From: CAZKEW01 sp964580435
Lineage (GTDB): Bacteria > Acidobacteriota > Aminicenantia > Aminicenantales > UBA8522
Assembly (NCBI GenBank): GCA_964580435.1
Contig: CAZOKP010000015.1
Location: forward strand, 1-42,669
Reading direction: 5' to 3'
Length of the DNA stretch: 42,669 bases
Below are positions 17,003 through 24,728 of this stretch, one piece after another (position 1 is the first letter of the stretch; each line of letters begins with the position of its first letter). Position numbers and translations under genes: made by a program. The notes below the pieces were generated by a model. It did no database searches, was not told the origin of the DNA, and worked only from the letters and a program-made list of their open reading frames with translations.

Positions 17003-17608
17003 TCAGACCAGCTCAAAGCGGACCAGACAATAACTGTCGCCCTTCATCAAGTTCTTGGGCAGCGCGCCCTTCATTTTGGGGTTGAAGGCCTTGGCCATGG
17101 CGTCGACCGAGGAGCATTCCAAAGCATAGCCGAGGTCGGCGGCATTCATCTCGCGCCAGAGTTTGGCCGGCAGGCATTGTGTGAATTTCGCTTGGTAGAC
17201 TTTGTCCGAGCTTTCGACGACTTCGTAGGCGAAGGCCTTGCTAGAGAGCGGTCCGGCCATCATGCCGTCAAGCAGGCGAGCGAAAGCCTTCATGTCTTTT
17301 TGGGGCGAGTCTTTCGCCATGGCGACAATCATCTGGGATACATTCTCAGCCGAGGCTTTTGCCAGTTCCTCGACCAGCTTGTCTCGGCCGAAGTCCCTGG
17401 CCAGGATTTGCAGAACCGGGATAGACATGCCGTAGAAAAAGCGATACGTCTCTTCGGTCGTCATCCCCGGATTCTCGGAGAACTTATTCTCCTGACCGAG
17501 CCCCGCGAACAGGCTTTTGCATCCCATGCAGACCAACGCCCCCGCAGGAACGGTTCTCGCGAGAAACTGCCTGCGGCTTGAGGCCAAATTCGATGGTTTG
17601 ATAATCAT
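17003..17608 (-). CDS. Tat-exported L-2-amino-thiazoline-4-carboxylate hydrolase-like protein
   Basis: 201 aa. The start is ATG 17608 (AAAGGAGGGG just upstream) rather than 17644. The N-terminus has a twin-arginine pattern, SSRRQFLART (R12-R13), then the hydrophobic VPAGALVCMGC; the Cys could even be lipidated. The C-terminal part, DAMAKAFNPKMKGALPKNLMKGDSYCLVRFEL, is the closing signature of the ATC-hydrolase family (PF14196), whose few studied members open the thiazoline ring on the way to L-cysteine. Most relatives are uncharacterised and cytosolic; export is unusual. It is transcribed from its own promoter through a leader shared with two other genes of the island. The actual reaction is uncertain. 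Confidence 0.68.
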   Translation of the reverse strand: MIIKPSNLASSRRQFLARTVPAGALVCMGCKSLFAGLGQENKFSENPGMTTEETYRFFYGMSIPVLQILARDFGRDKLVEELAKASAENVSQMIVAMAKDSPQKDMKAFARLLDGMMAGPLSSKAFAYEVVESSDKVYQAKFTQCLPAKLWREMNAADLGYALECSSVDAMAKAFNPKMKGALPKNLMKGDSYCLVRFELV

Positions 17609-17766
17609 GAAACCCCTCCTTTTTAGGAGATTCATAGATTGCAAGAAAAATTTAGCCAGGCTTGCTAACGGCTCAAAGTGACTTCACTTCCGGCTGACTT
17701 CAATCTCTCCCCAATCTATTATGACCTGAGCAATAGCACAACGAAAACATGAAGTCAAGACGAGGA
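17609..17766 (-). repeat. Shared promoter-leader repeat, copy A
   Basis: Homologous to 18570-18708 and 20176-20332. On the minus strand the shared blocks are the promoter, CATAATAGA, GGGGAGAGA, AAGTCAGC, GAAGTGAAGT, GCTAA and CTATGAATC just before the ribosome binding site. Copies A and C match along nearly their full length. Confidence 0.8.
17730..17758 (-). promoter_or_regulatory. Promoter of the ATC-hydrolase-like gene
   Basis: On the minus strand TTGACT (17758-17753), 17 bp, TATTGC (17735-17730), with TGTGC before the -10. Nearly the same spacer occurs at 20303-20319. Confidence 0.6.
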
Positions 17767-17796
17767 AGTCGGGCCTTTACCCCAGCCACCAAAATC

Positions 17797-17814
17797 GGTG
17801 ACAGATTGGTGACA
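17797..17814. repeat. Two direct repeats GGTGACA, 11-bp period (arm-type-like)
   Basis: GGTGACA at 17797-17803 and 17808-17814, on the 3' side of the tRNA-Glu fragment and about 100 bp from it. The surrounding 30 bp resemble the segment near 20360-20390 next to the intact tRNA-Leu. Confidence 0.5.
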
Positions 17815-17912
17815 CAAAATGTTTAAAGTTGCCTACCTTTGCCCAAAGGTGAGAATAGCCAAATGCTTTTAAGTGGCACTAAAATCAGGTGAAAACCGGA
17901 AAGTCCAGATGG

Positions 17913-17972
17913 AAGCGCTACGGGGATTCGAACCCCGGTCTGATGGTTGAGAACCACCTGTCCTGGGCCTGC
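17913..17972 (-). pseudogene. tRNA-Glu(CTC) 3' fragment
   Basis: On the minus strand GGTGG-TTCTCAA-CCATC forms an anticodon arm with anticodon CTC, followed by a four-base variable region, a perfect T arm (CGGGG-TTCGAAT-CCCCG) and the acceptor strand TAGCGCT. Upstream GGCCCAGGAC is typical of the tRNA-Glu D arm, but further 5' the sequence is degenerate (17973-17995) and no pairing AGCGCTA strand is present. It is a displaced or decayed tRNA in the same orientation as the Leu and Asp fragments. The rest of 17973-18107 holds no gene. Confidence 0.65.
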
Positions 17973-18107
17973 AATTGCTTCAATTAGCCCCGCCAGCCTC
18001 TTCCTGGCATCCTAAGGCTCAGGCTGGCCGGGATCGGCGTCCTTCCACAGATAGACTAACCCGCCCCAGCAAGAATTAAAAGTCTTCGGTTCCCGTGACG
18101 CCTGGGG

Positions 18108-18569
18108 CTATTTCTGTGTTATCCTCGAACCATGCCCGGCTACGCATTGCCAGCACCCAGCAAGCTTGACCCAGGTGTCCGTCCATTGATACTGACCACT
18201 GGTGTCCTTTCCTTTATTCTGCCCTTTTTCCGTATTGCAACCCATGACCACCGCCGCGTCTCCGTAAACGCGAACTTTTAGCTCGTCGGCCACCGCGAAG
18301 GAAATCACTCGCTCGCCAGACTTCATTCCGGCAAGAAACTGGGCCTTGGTCACAACGCTGCCGTCGGGTTCCGTAAAAGTGTAGTCATCCGCGAGAATCT
18401 GGTCTAAAAATGCCCAGTCATGCTTGACTATGGCATCGTTCCAACTATTCTCCAGCTTTATTAATTCTTGCTCCACACTCCCGCTCGTTGGCTCTGCTTG
18501 TGTCTGTGCCAGGACTGCGACTGCGAAGACCAAGACAACCACGCTGACTGCAAAAGCAATTCGTTTCAT
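18108..18569 (-). CDS. Secreted DUF4440/SnoaL-like protein
   Basis: 153 aa. Signal peptide 1-21 (VSVVVLVFAVAVLAQ). The rest is a DUF4440 (NTF2-like) domain: LENSWNDAIVKHDWAFLDQI, DDYTFTEPDGSVVTKAQF, LKVRVYGDAAVVMGCN and the last strand WTDTWVKLAGCWQCVAGH. This family includes ketosteroid-isomerase-like enzymes and many proteins of unknown role, so no substrate is given. GGAGGG precedes the ATG. It has its own copy of the promoter-leader repeat, though with a weaker -35 region than copies A and C. Neighbours on both sides are also small exported proteins, consistent with cassette-like cargo. Confidence 0.8.
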   Translation of the reverse strand: MKRIAFAVSVVVLVFAVAVLAQTQAEPTSGSVEQELIKLENSWNDAIVKHDWAFLDQILADDYTFTEPDGSVVTKAQFLAGMKSGERVISFAVADELKVRVYGDAAVVMGCNTEKGQNKGKDTSGQYQWTDTWVKLAGCWQCVAGHGSRITQK

Positions 18570-18708
18570 AAAACCCTCCTTTTAAGGTGATTCATAGATT
18601 TGGGGAGGGCAAAAGCTCTGCCAATAGCACGCAGTTGACTAACTTCTCACTGGCTTTTATCTCTCCCCGTCTATTATGACCTAACCAGTATCACCAGGAC
18701 ATGAATCG
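18570..18708 (-). repeat. Shared promoter-leader repeat, copy B
   Basis: The most diverged copy: it keeps CTATGAATCACCTT before the ribosome binding site and GGTCATAATAGA, GGGGAGAGA and the TTCATG-containing upstream part, but a stretch in the middle and the TTGACT box have changed. Confidence 0.7.
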
Positions 18709-18739
18709 CTTTCCATCTTGCCCTGACAGGACACGCAGT

Positions 18740-19528
18740 TTACTTTGTCGGTTTCCTTTCTTCAGGAAGGCAAGAGAGGTCTGGACGGACCATGCCGGTT
18801 TTATACTCATATCTCCTCATGCAGTCCATAACTTTTGTGAGCAAGCCTGCGTATTTCTCTTCTCCCATTTTCTTTATCATTTTATCCCATTCGCCGTAAA
18901 AGTCAGCAGCGCTCATCCCGCCCTTAGTCATAATGTAGAATGGTATATCCGTCCCGATATCACCGACAAAAACGTTGAATCCATTGGCAACACCCTTGCT
19001 CTTGGCTAAAGCCGCCCATTCTTTGAAGACACCCTCAATGATTTTCTCTTTTCCGGGCTCAACGTAGCAGAAACACCAGTGAAAGAAACTCTCTTTTTCG
19101 GGTTTTAGTCTAGGTTTTTGGGGAACATAAGACAGGTCAGGGGCCAAGCGAACCATGCCTTGTTTGTAATAATCATAGGTGCCTTCTTGGCTCTTTAACC
19201 ATTCCTGAGATTTCTTTTCGCCAATTTTTTTAAGCCAATCGTAATAGGCTTTGCCTATATTATCTATTCCCGAATAGTTTTCGGTTGGGGAGTAGATAAA
19301 ATAATAACGACAATCATCGCTGCTATACGTCGTAAACGGAACGGAAAAACCCAATTCAATCGCTTTCTTCACAACTGCTTCGAACTTAGCGGCCATGGGC
19401 GGTTTAACGATATATTCTTCAACGAAAATGAGTTGCGGCTTGTTTTCCTGAGAATATGCTAAGTCTGCGACAGCTAATAAACCAAGAAAAAAAAAGGCCG
19501 AGATTAGGATTGAAATTTTGGTTTTCAT
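18740..19528 (-). CDS. Secreted two-repeat protein of unknown function
   Basis: 262 aa with a signal peptide (1-26, ending DLAYSQ). The mature protein is an internal duplication of about 110-120 residues: the first unit runs from FVEEYIVKPPMAAKFE to YDYYKQGMVRLAPDLSYVP and the second from WCFCYVEPGKEKIIEG to RRYEYKTGMVRPDLSCLP. Each unit has a strand, a helix, a second strand and a helix with W-hxxIxK, similar to dimeric alpha/beta-barrel (NIPSNAP or ABM-like) domains, but I cannot name a family with confidence. GGAGGG lies before ATG. It begins 101 bp after the lipoprotein gene at 19630 and lacks the shared leader, so it probably belongs to that transcript. Confidence 0.65.
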   Translation of the reverse strand: MKTKISILISAFFFLGLLAVADLAYSQENKPQLIFVEEYIVKPPMAAKFEAVVKKAIELGFSVPFTTYSSDDCRYYFIYSPTENYSGIDNIGKAYYDWLKKIGEKKSQEWLKSQEGTYDYYKQGMVRLAPDLSYVPQKPRLKPEKESFFHWCFCYVEPGKEKIIEGVFKEWAALAKSKGVANGFNVFVGDIGTDIPFYIMTKGGMSAADFYGEWDKMIKKMGEEKYAGLLTKVMDCMRRYEYKTGMVRPDLSCLPEERKPTK

Positions 19529-19629
19529 GAATACCCTCCTTTTTTGATTATTGATACGGAAAAAAGCACTCCCTTTCCAAAAGAGCGCTTCTTATTTTTG
19601 CATAGCTGCCACCCAAAATTATCATGGTG

Positions 19630-20175
19630 CTATTTTTTCTCTGCCTCCTTCGACTTCAGCTCCATGCCGAGCTGCTGCATCAGACCCAGGGTATCGCTAT
19701 CTTGCCGGTTCTCCACAAGTTTTCCATTTTCAATGCGAAAAATGCAAATTCCGCTGCTTTCAATCTTGTTCCCCGTCGCAGGAATTCCCGCCCATTCTCC
19801 TTGGTGAGTTCCCCTCAATACATACCTCATTATGACTCTATCTCCATCAGCGTATGATTCTTCAATACTGAAATTAATATCGGGAAAACCTCTATGAATC
19901 ATCTTCTCCATTTCTATTGTTTCTTCCCTGGACATCGGTTGAGTGCTGCTTGATGGCATATACCAAACGAATTCAGGAGCTGTCATTTCCTTAGTTGCGT
20001 CTAAGTCTCCTTTGCTCCATGCTTCCATCACACGGTTTGCCAGAGCCTTATTCTGCTCCTCAATCTTTGCTTGGGTTCTGAACTTCTCAAGCTCCGCCTT
20101 CTCGGCCTTGTTCTGGCAGCTAAAAGAAAAACAAAGCAGCAAAACCAAAGAAACGACCAAAAGTGGGTTTTTCAT
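19630..20175 (-). CDS. SnoaL-like ester-cyclase-family lipoprotein
   Basis: 181 aa from ATG 20175, which has AAGGAGGGG just upstream; the frame extends to 20238 but that part lies inside the leader repeat. The signal ends in LCFSFSC, a lipobox, so the protein should be a lipoprotein. A charged helix (KAEKAELEKFRTQAKIEEQ) links to a SnoaL-like domain: NRVMEAWSKGDLDATKEMTA, EETIEMEKMIHRGFPDINF, GTHQGEWAGIPATGNKIE, ICIFRIENGKLVENRQDSDT. This pattern is that of the SnoaL polyketide cyclase/ester cyclase family, mostly of unknown substrate. It is the first gene after promoter-leader copy C, close to the intact tRNA-Leu. Confidence 0.8.
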   Translation of the reverse strand: MKNPLLVVSLVLLLCFSFSCQNKAEKAELEKFRTQAKIEEQNKALANRVMEAWSKGDLDATKEMTAPEFVWYMPSSSTQPMSREETIEMEKMIHRGFPDINFSIEESYADGDRVIMRYVLRGTHQGEWAGIPATGNKIESSGICIFRIENGKLVENRQDSDTLGLMQQLGMELKSKEAEKK

Positions 20176-20332
20176 TTGCCCCTCCTTCTTAAGGTGATTC
20201 ATAGGTCGGGAAGGAAACTTAGCGAGGTCTGTAAGCAACCTGAAGCTACTTCACTTCTCGCTGACCTTAGTCTCTCCCCTGTCTATTATGTTCTAACCTA
20301 TAGCACAGCGAAAATATGAAGTCAATTTGAGG
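20176..20332 (-). repeat. Shared promoter-leader repeat, copy C
   Basis: Matches copy A along nearly its whole length, including promoter spacer, GGGGAGAGA, GTCAGC, GAAGTGAAGT and CTATGAATC boxes. It ends about 120 bp before the 3' end of tRNA-Leu. Confidence 0.8.
20297..20325 (-). promoter_or_regulatory. Promoter of the SnoaL lipoprotein gene
   Basis: On the minus strand TTGACT (20325-20320), 17 bp, TATAGG (20302-20297) with TGTGC directly before it, an extended -10-like context shared with the promoters at 17730 and 9784. Confidence 0.65.
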
Positions 20333-20351
20333 AATGCAGACCCCTCCCCTT

Positions 20352-20368
20352 TGCCAACTGTGTGCCAA
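20352..20368. repeat. Two direct repeats TGCCAA, 11-bp period (arm-type-like)
   Basis: TGCCAA at 20352-20357 and 20363-20368, 86 bp from the tRNA-Leu 3' end on the island side. Confidence 0.45.
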
Positions 20369-20453
20369 AAATTGACTAAAGCCGCCTAACTATGGATACG
20401 GCTGATTAAACCAGAAGGACAAACCAAAATTCTAACATCCAGGGGAAACAGAG

Positions 20454-20539
20454 TGCCGAGGGCCGGACTCGAACCGGCACGGTTGTTGCCAACCGAGGGA
20501 TTTTAAGTCCCTTGCGTCTACCAATTCCGCCACCCCGGC
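20454..20539 (-). tRNA. tRNA-Leu (anticodon TAA)
   Basis: 86 nt. The acceptor GCCGGGG pairs with CCTCGGC, discriminator A; D arm GCGG ... CGC; anticodon arm AGGGA-CTTAAAA-TCCCT (anticodon TAA); a long class II variable arm (TTGGCAACAACC region); T arm GCCGG-TTCGAGT-CCGGC. CCA is not encoded. A perfect TATAAT lies upstream on the minus strand at 20563-20558. The gene is intact, with its 3' end facing the island. Confidence 0.95.
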
Positions 20540-20557
20540 GGATTCCCATGCATGGCG

Positions 20558-20563
20558 ATTATA
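20558..20563 (-). promoter_or_regulatory. -10 box of the tRNA-Leu promoter
   Basis: TATAAT on the minus strand, 19 bp from the mature tRNA 5' end; no good -35 hexamer is recognisable. Confidence 0.5.
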
Positions 20564-20609
20564 GCATAAGAGGAAGTAGCGAAAGAAGAACGGAGATTGT
20601 GTATAATGA

Positions 20610-22650
20610 ATGAGGCCGATGAACATGCGCCCTTCCACACTGCCGGGGATGAAGCTTTTCGCTCCCGTGATCCTCTGGGTTCTCCCGTTGCTTGCTGTCG
20701 GCGCCCCGGCCGGCCCGTCGTCCCGGCTCAACCTGCTTCTGATCACGGTTGACACACTCCGCGCCGACCGGGTCAGCTTTTATTCCGACAGGCACGTCCG
20801 CACGCCGCGGATTGACGGCCTGGCCGCCCGGGGAATCGTCTTCACCCGGGCATTTTCGCATTGCACGACTACCCTCCCCGCGCACGCCAACATCCTTTTG
20901 GGCACGACACCCCTCGCGCACGGCGTCCATGATAACGCCAATTTCGTCGTCGGGGACGAATTCCTGACGCTGGCCGAGCACCTCAAGAGTTCGGGGTATT
21001 CGACCGGGGCGTTCATCGGCGGATTCCCTCTCGAATCCCGTTTCGGGCTCGACCAGGGTTTCGACACCTATGATGACCGTCTCGACCGCACAGGCCCGAC
21101 GCCGGGCGATAGCTGGACCCGCCGGGCGGAAGCTGTCCTGTCGAGCGCGCTCGCCTGGCTCCAGGGCCAAAAAGCTCCCTGGTTTCTCTGGGTTCATCTC
21201 TGGGACCCCCACGAACCCTACTCCCCCCCTGAACCGTACAAAACCAGGTTCTTGGACCGTCCTTACGACGGAGAAGTGGCCTATGTCGACGCCGCGCTCG
21301 GAGAACTCTTCGGATATCTCGAACGAAGCGGCCTCATCCGTTCCTCGCTCGTCGTCTTGACTGGGGACCACGGCGAATCGCTGGGCGAGCACGGCGAAAG
21401 CACGCACGGTTTCCTGGCCTACAACGCGACGCTCTGGATTCCTTTGATCATCGCCCACCCCGGTCTGGGCCACAGGGTCGTAAGCTTCCCCGTCTCGCAC
21501 GTCGACATCTTCCCTACAGTCTGCGAACTCCTCGGCGTCGGGAAGCCCGCCCACCTCCAGGGGACCTCGCTCGTCCGGGCCATGAAGGGAGGGCCGGCCG
21601 AGAGGCGGCCCATTTATTTTGAATCGCTTACCCCGTTCTACAGCATGGGCTGGGCGCCTGTCTCGGGGTTCATCGACAAGGACGAGAAATTCATTGATTC
21701 GCCCGTCCCGGAGGTCTACGACCTGGAAAAAGATTTCAACGAGGCCGCGAACCTCGCGGCCGCCGCGGATGTCGCCGCCAGAAGGAAAAAGCTCGGGGAA
21801 CTCGTCCGCGCTCTTTCGTCGGGGACGGCTAACAAGGCCGCGCGTAATTCAGACAGGGAGACGGTCGAAAGGTTGCGAAGCCTCGGCTATGTGGCCGCGT
21901 CCCCCGGCGGCGGGAAAACGGGCCGGGTCAAGTTCGGTCCGGAAGATGATGTCAAGGCGCTCCTGCCGTTCTACAATAAAGCCATGAACGCCCTTAGCCT
22001 CTATGAGGCGGGAAAGGTGGACGAGGCAATTGCCGAGGCCAAGGCAGTTATCGGGGCCAAAAAAAACATCAGCACCGCCTACCTCAACCTGGCTCACTTC
22101 TATAAGGAGGAGGGCCGGGGCGCCGAGGCCGCCTCAATTCTCGAGCAGGGTCTGGAAGCTCTTCCCGAAAATTACTACATCTTCCTCGAGTACGTCACCT
22201 GCCTGTACGAACTCAGCGACTACGACGAGGCGATCCGTGTTTTCGAACAGAAGCGGCCGCCTCAGGTCGAATTCGACCCACTTCCCTGGAATTATGCCGG
22301 GCTCTCCTGGCTGAAAAAGGGGGACACGCCGAGGGCCCGGGAGTGCTTCAAAAAGGCCCTGTCGATTGACGGCGATTCCTCCATCTCGTGGTATAACCTG
22401 GGCAATCTCGACTATTTCGTTTTCCAGGCGACCCAGGACCGGTCGCACCTGGAGCCAGCGGCCGAGAGCCTGAGGAAAGCGGCCGCCCTGGACCCCACGA
22501 ACGGCCCGGCGCGTTACGTCCTGGGCTTGACGCTCTATCAGCTCGGGGATTTTCCGGGGGCCGTCTCGAATCTGGAAGGGGCCCTGGCGCTCGACCCGGA
22601 AATCTACGAGGCCCTTTACTATCTGGGCCTGGCCCATCTCCGGAGCGGGG
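20610..22650 (+). CDS. Alkaline-phosphatase-superfamily (sulfatase-fold) protein with TPR tail, 3' end in gap
   Basis: The first 680 codons are seen; the gene then enters the N-run. After a signal peptide (KLFAPVILWVLPLLAVGAPA) comes a sulfatase-type domain (about 40-430): metal-site LITVDTLRAD (D48), FSHCTTTLPAHANILLG, FLWVHLWDPHEPY and LTGDHGESLGEHG. At the position of the formylglycine Cys/Ser (C-x-P-S-R) it has T88-L-P-A-H, so it should not be a normal formylglycine sulfatase; a Thr nucleophile, as in phospho-transferases and hydrolases of this superfamily, is more likely. From about residue 445 TPR repeats follow (SISWYNLGNLDYF, GPARYVLGLTLYQLGDFPGA). TATAAT at 20602 is so close to 20610 that the ATG at 20649 may be the true start. 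The substrate is unknown. Confidence 0.82.
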
Positions 22651-22750
22651 NNNNNNNNNNNNNNNNNNNNNNNNNNNNNNNNNNNNNNNNNNNNNNNNNN
22701 NNNNNNNNNNNNNNNNNNNNNNNNNNNNNNNNNNNNNNNNNNNNNNNNNN
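22651..22750. other. Assembly gap (100 N)
   Basis: Placeholder of exactly 100 N, real length unknown. It hides the 3' ends of two convergent genes, both ending in TPR-coding sequence. Confidence 0.99.
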
Positions 22751-24651
22751 AGGAAGTTGAGGACCTCGATGGACTCGACGCTGAGTTCGGCGGCTCTCTC
22801 GAGATAACGGGCCGTCCGCTCCAAATCTCTTTTCCCGTAGAAGATGCTGCCGAGGATGGTGAAGACATCGCCGCCGGCCGACTCGTCTTCCGCTAGAGGC
22901 AGGAGTAGGTCGAGGGCCGGGCCGTCGTTCCCCTCGAGCGCGTAGCAGCGGGCCATCTGGATTTTCGCGGCGACGTGGTTCGGAGCGAAGTTCAGGGCCA
23001 GCCCGAAGAACTGGCGGGCCCGGGGGTAATCTTTCCTGAAGAGCGCCTGCGTCCCGAGCTGCGTGTACATCTCTTCAGGGGAGGGCTTGTACGGCTGCTC
23101 AAAGGAAAAGGCGCCCGGCGGCTGGGGAGCCGATGAGAGCATGAACCTGACGGACTGTTCGAGGAGCGCCGTCTGGGTTTGCGCGTCAGTAACGCTGACG
23201 GACAGCGCATAGGCGCCGTCAGCGAGCCCCTTCGGCGAAAAGACTTTCTCGACGTGCAGAGATCTCTCTCCAGCGGGAAGACTGAGAGTTTCACTGTCGG
23301 CCCTGGCCTTGTTGTTCCGGGCATCCCGGATTGCGTACTCGACGCGGTAGTCCCCGGAGTCGGCGGGCTGGCGATAGATTTCGAAATACAGGTAGATGTT
23401 TTCGTCTGGGCCGAAAACAGCGTTGGGCCTCGGGGTGACCTTGCTTCTGCCGAAGGTGAATGGCATCTTCCCTGCGGCATCGGCCGCCGCGGACGGAAGC
23501 GGCTCGATGAGGCCGGCCAGGAGCAGCGGCGTCGAGCGGCCGGCGGCGGGCAGGGACAGGCGGACATCCTTTTCGCCAACCCGGCTGCTGACATAATCCC
23601 GAAGAAGGATGTTCACCGTGTATTCGCCGGGGATGAGGAGTTGGGAGAACGCATAGCCGAGGCGGTAGCCTTTTTTGGCTTCCATTTCGTTCTCGGAGAG
23701 CTCGAGGCTGAGCTGGTCGTTGAACTGGGCAACGACGTTCCGTTCCGGGTCGCGGATCGTCACGTAGACATCCTCTCGGCCATAGTTCTTGTCACCGGCT
23801 TTTTCAAAGGTCAGGTTTTCCGGCGAAACGTTGAGGAAGGCGTCGTAGTAGAAGCTACCGTGCCCGTCGTCGGAGAAAAATCCCTCGACGTCGAAGGGCA
23901 GCTTTTCATAAGAGACATAGGTCATTACCCTGGGCTTGCTGGAAGGCCTCAATGCTTCGAAGGCTCTCGGGTCCCTGAGTGTGGCCAGGACCCGCTCGGA
24001 CTCGAGCCGGTCCATGCCGGGAGTGACGCTTTGAGTCGCCATCAGGAAATCGATTCCCATGTAGCTTTGGATGAGCTTTCGAATTTGGGCATCGTTGCCC
24101 TCCCCGAAGTCATAATGACGCTGCGGGACAAGGTACTCGAGGCCGTCGAAGAGCGGGCTGTAGAGCCGGAAATCGCCGACGCCCCACTGTTTGAAAAACA
24201 GCAGCCTGAGCGAGTTCGGAAACGCGGGGACGGCCAGGTGGGTGTAGTTCCAGACCTCACACGGAAAAACATACTTGCCGGAGGTCTCGTTGTCGATAGA
24301 ATCCGGGGGACCGAGAAGGATGTAGATCCGGCCCCGGTCAGTGTGGATGCCGTATTTGTCTTTCGCTTCGGCAAGACGGCGATAATGCTCGTCCTTGAAT
24401 TCGTTCGCCGCGGTCAGGGGAAAAGAGTCGCGCCGGGCCCAAAAGGCGTTGATAAAAGCGTTCCGCTCGCCATCGGTCTTCAGAGAAAGGAAAAGCTTTT
24501 TTTCCTCGTCGCTGATGAGGTAATTGACCTCATCCTTGAGCCAGGTCTCATATTTCTTTTCGAATTGGGGGGACTGGAAACCAGCCAATAGCGCCGCCCC
24601 TGCCGAAAGAAAAACGGCGGCGAAGACGAAAAAGGAGCGGAGACGAACCAT
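22751..24651 (-). CDS. GWxTD-domain protein with C-terminal TPRs, 3' end in gap
   Basis: About 633 codons are visible. Signal peptide 1-23 (FFVFAAVFLSAGAALLAG). The GWxTD module (about 35-150) shows WLKDEVNYLISDEEKKLFL, INAFWARRDSFPLTAANEF and DRGRIYILLGPPDSID, the pattern of a protein family seen almost only in Acidobacteriota-type and related phyla and of unknown function. A middle beta-sandwich region follows (VYVTIRDPERNVVAQF, YLYFEIYRQP), then TPRs (MYTQLGTQALFRKDYPRARQ, VFTILGSIFYGKRDLERTAR). It is converging with the sulfatase-fold gene; both lose their ends in the gap. It lies downstream of a terminator, so it probably has its own promoter. Confidence 0.8.
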
Positions 24652-24678
24652 AAGAATAGAAACTAGGCGTTTCGCCAG

Positions 24679-24716
24679 AAAAAATCAAGGGGGGACTTAC
24701 GCCGAGTCCCCCCTTT
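24679..24716 (-). terminator. Rho-independent terminator of the second TonB receptor gene
   Basis: On the minus strand GGGGGGAC (24713-24706), a 9-base loop and GTCCCCCC (24696-24689) form an 8-bp stem, followed by TTGATTTTTT. It lies 13 bp after the receptor stop and before the GWxTD gene. Confidence 0.8.
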
Positions 24717-24728
24717 GGTGTTTATCTT

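Noticed and set aside
14518..20539. Interpretation of the tRNA fragments as an ordinary tRNA operon
   Set aside because: Fragments are 1-2.5 kb apart with protein genes between them, each lacks its 5' half, and one duplicates the intact tRNA-Leu; retained only as the alternative in the finding.
23179..24591. 470-codon plus-strand frame opposite the GWxTD gene
   Set aside because: Antisense shadow with no recognisable domain, whereas the minus strand has a clear signal peptide and GWxTD motifs.
22348..24651. Continuous minus-strand frame of 767 codons across the first gap
   Set aside because: Beyond the N-run the frame is antisense to the TPR part of the sulfatase-fold gene and loses all TPR or GWxTD character; the true gene end lies in the gap.
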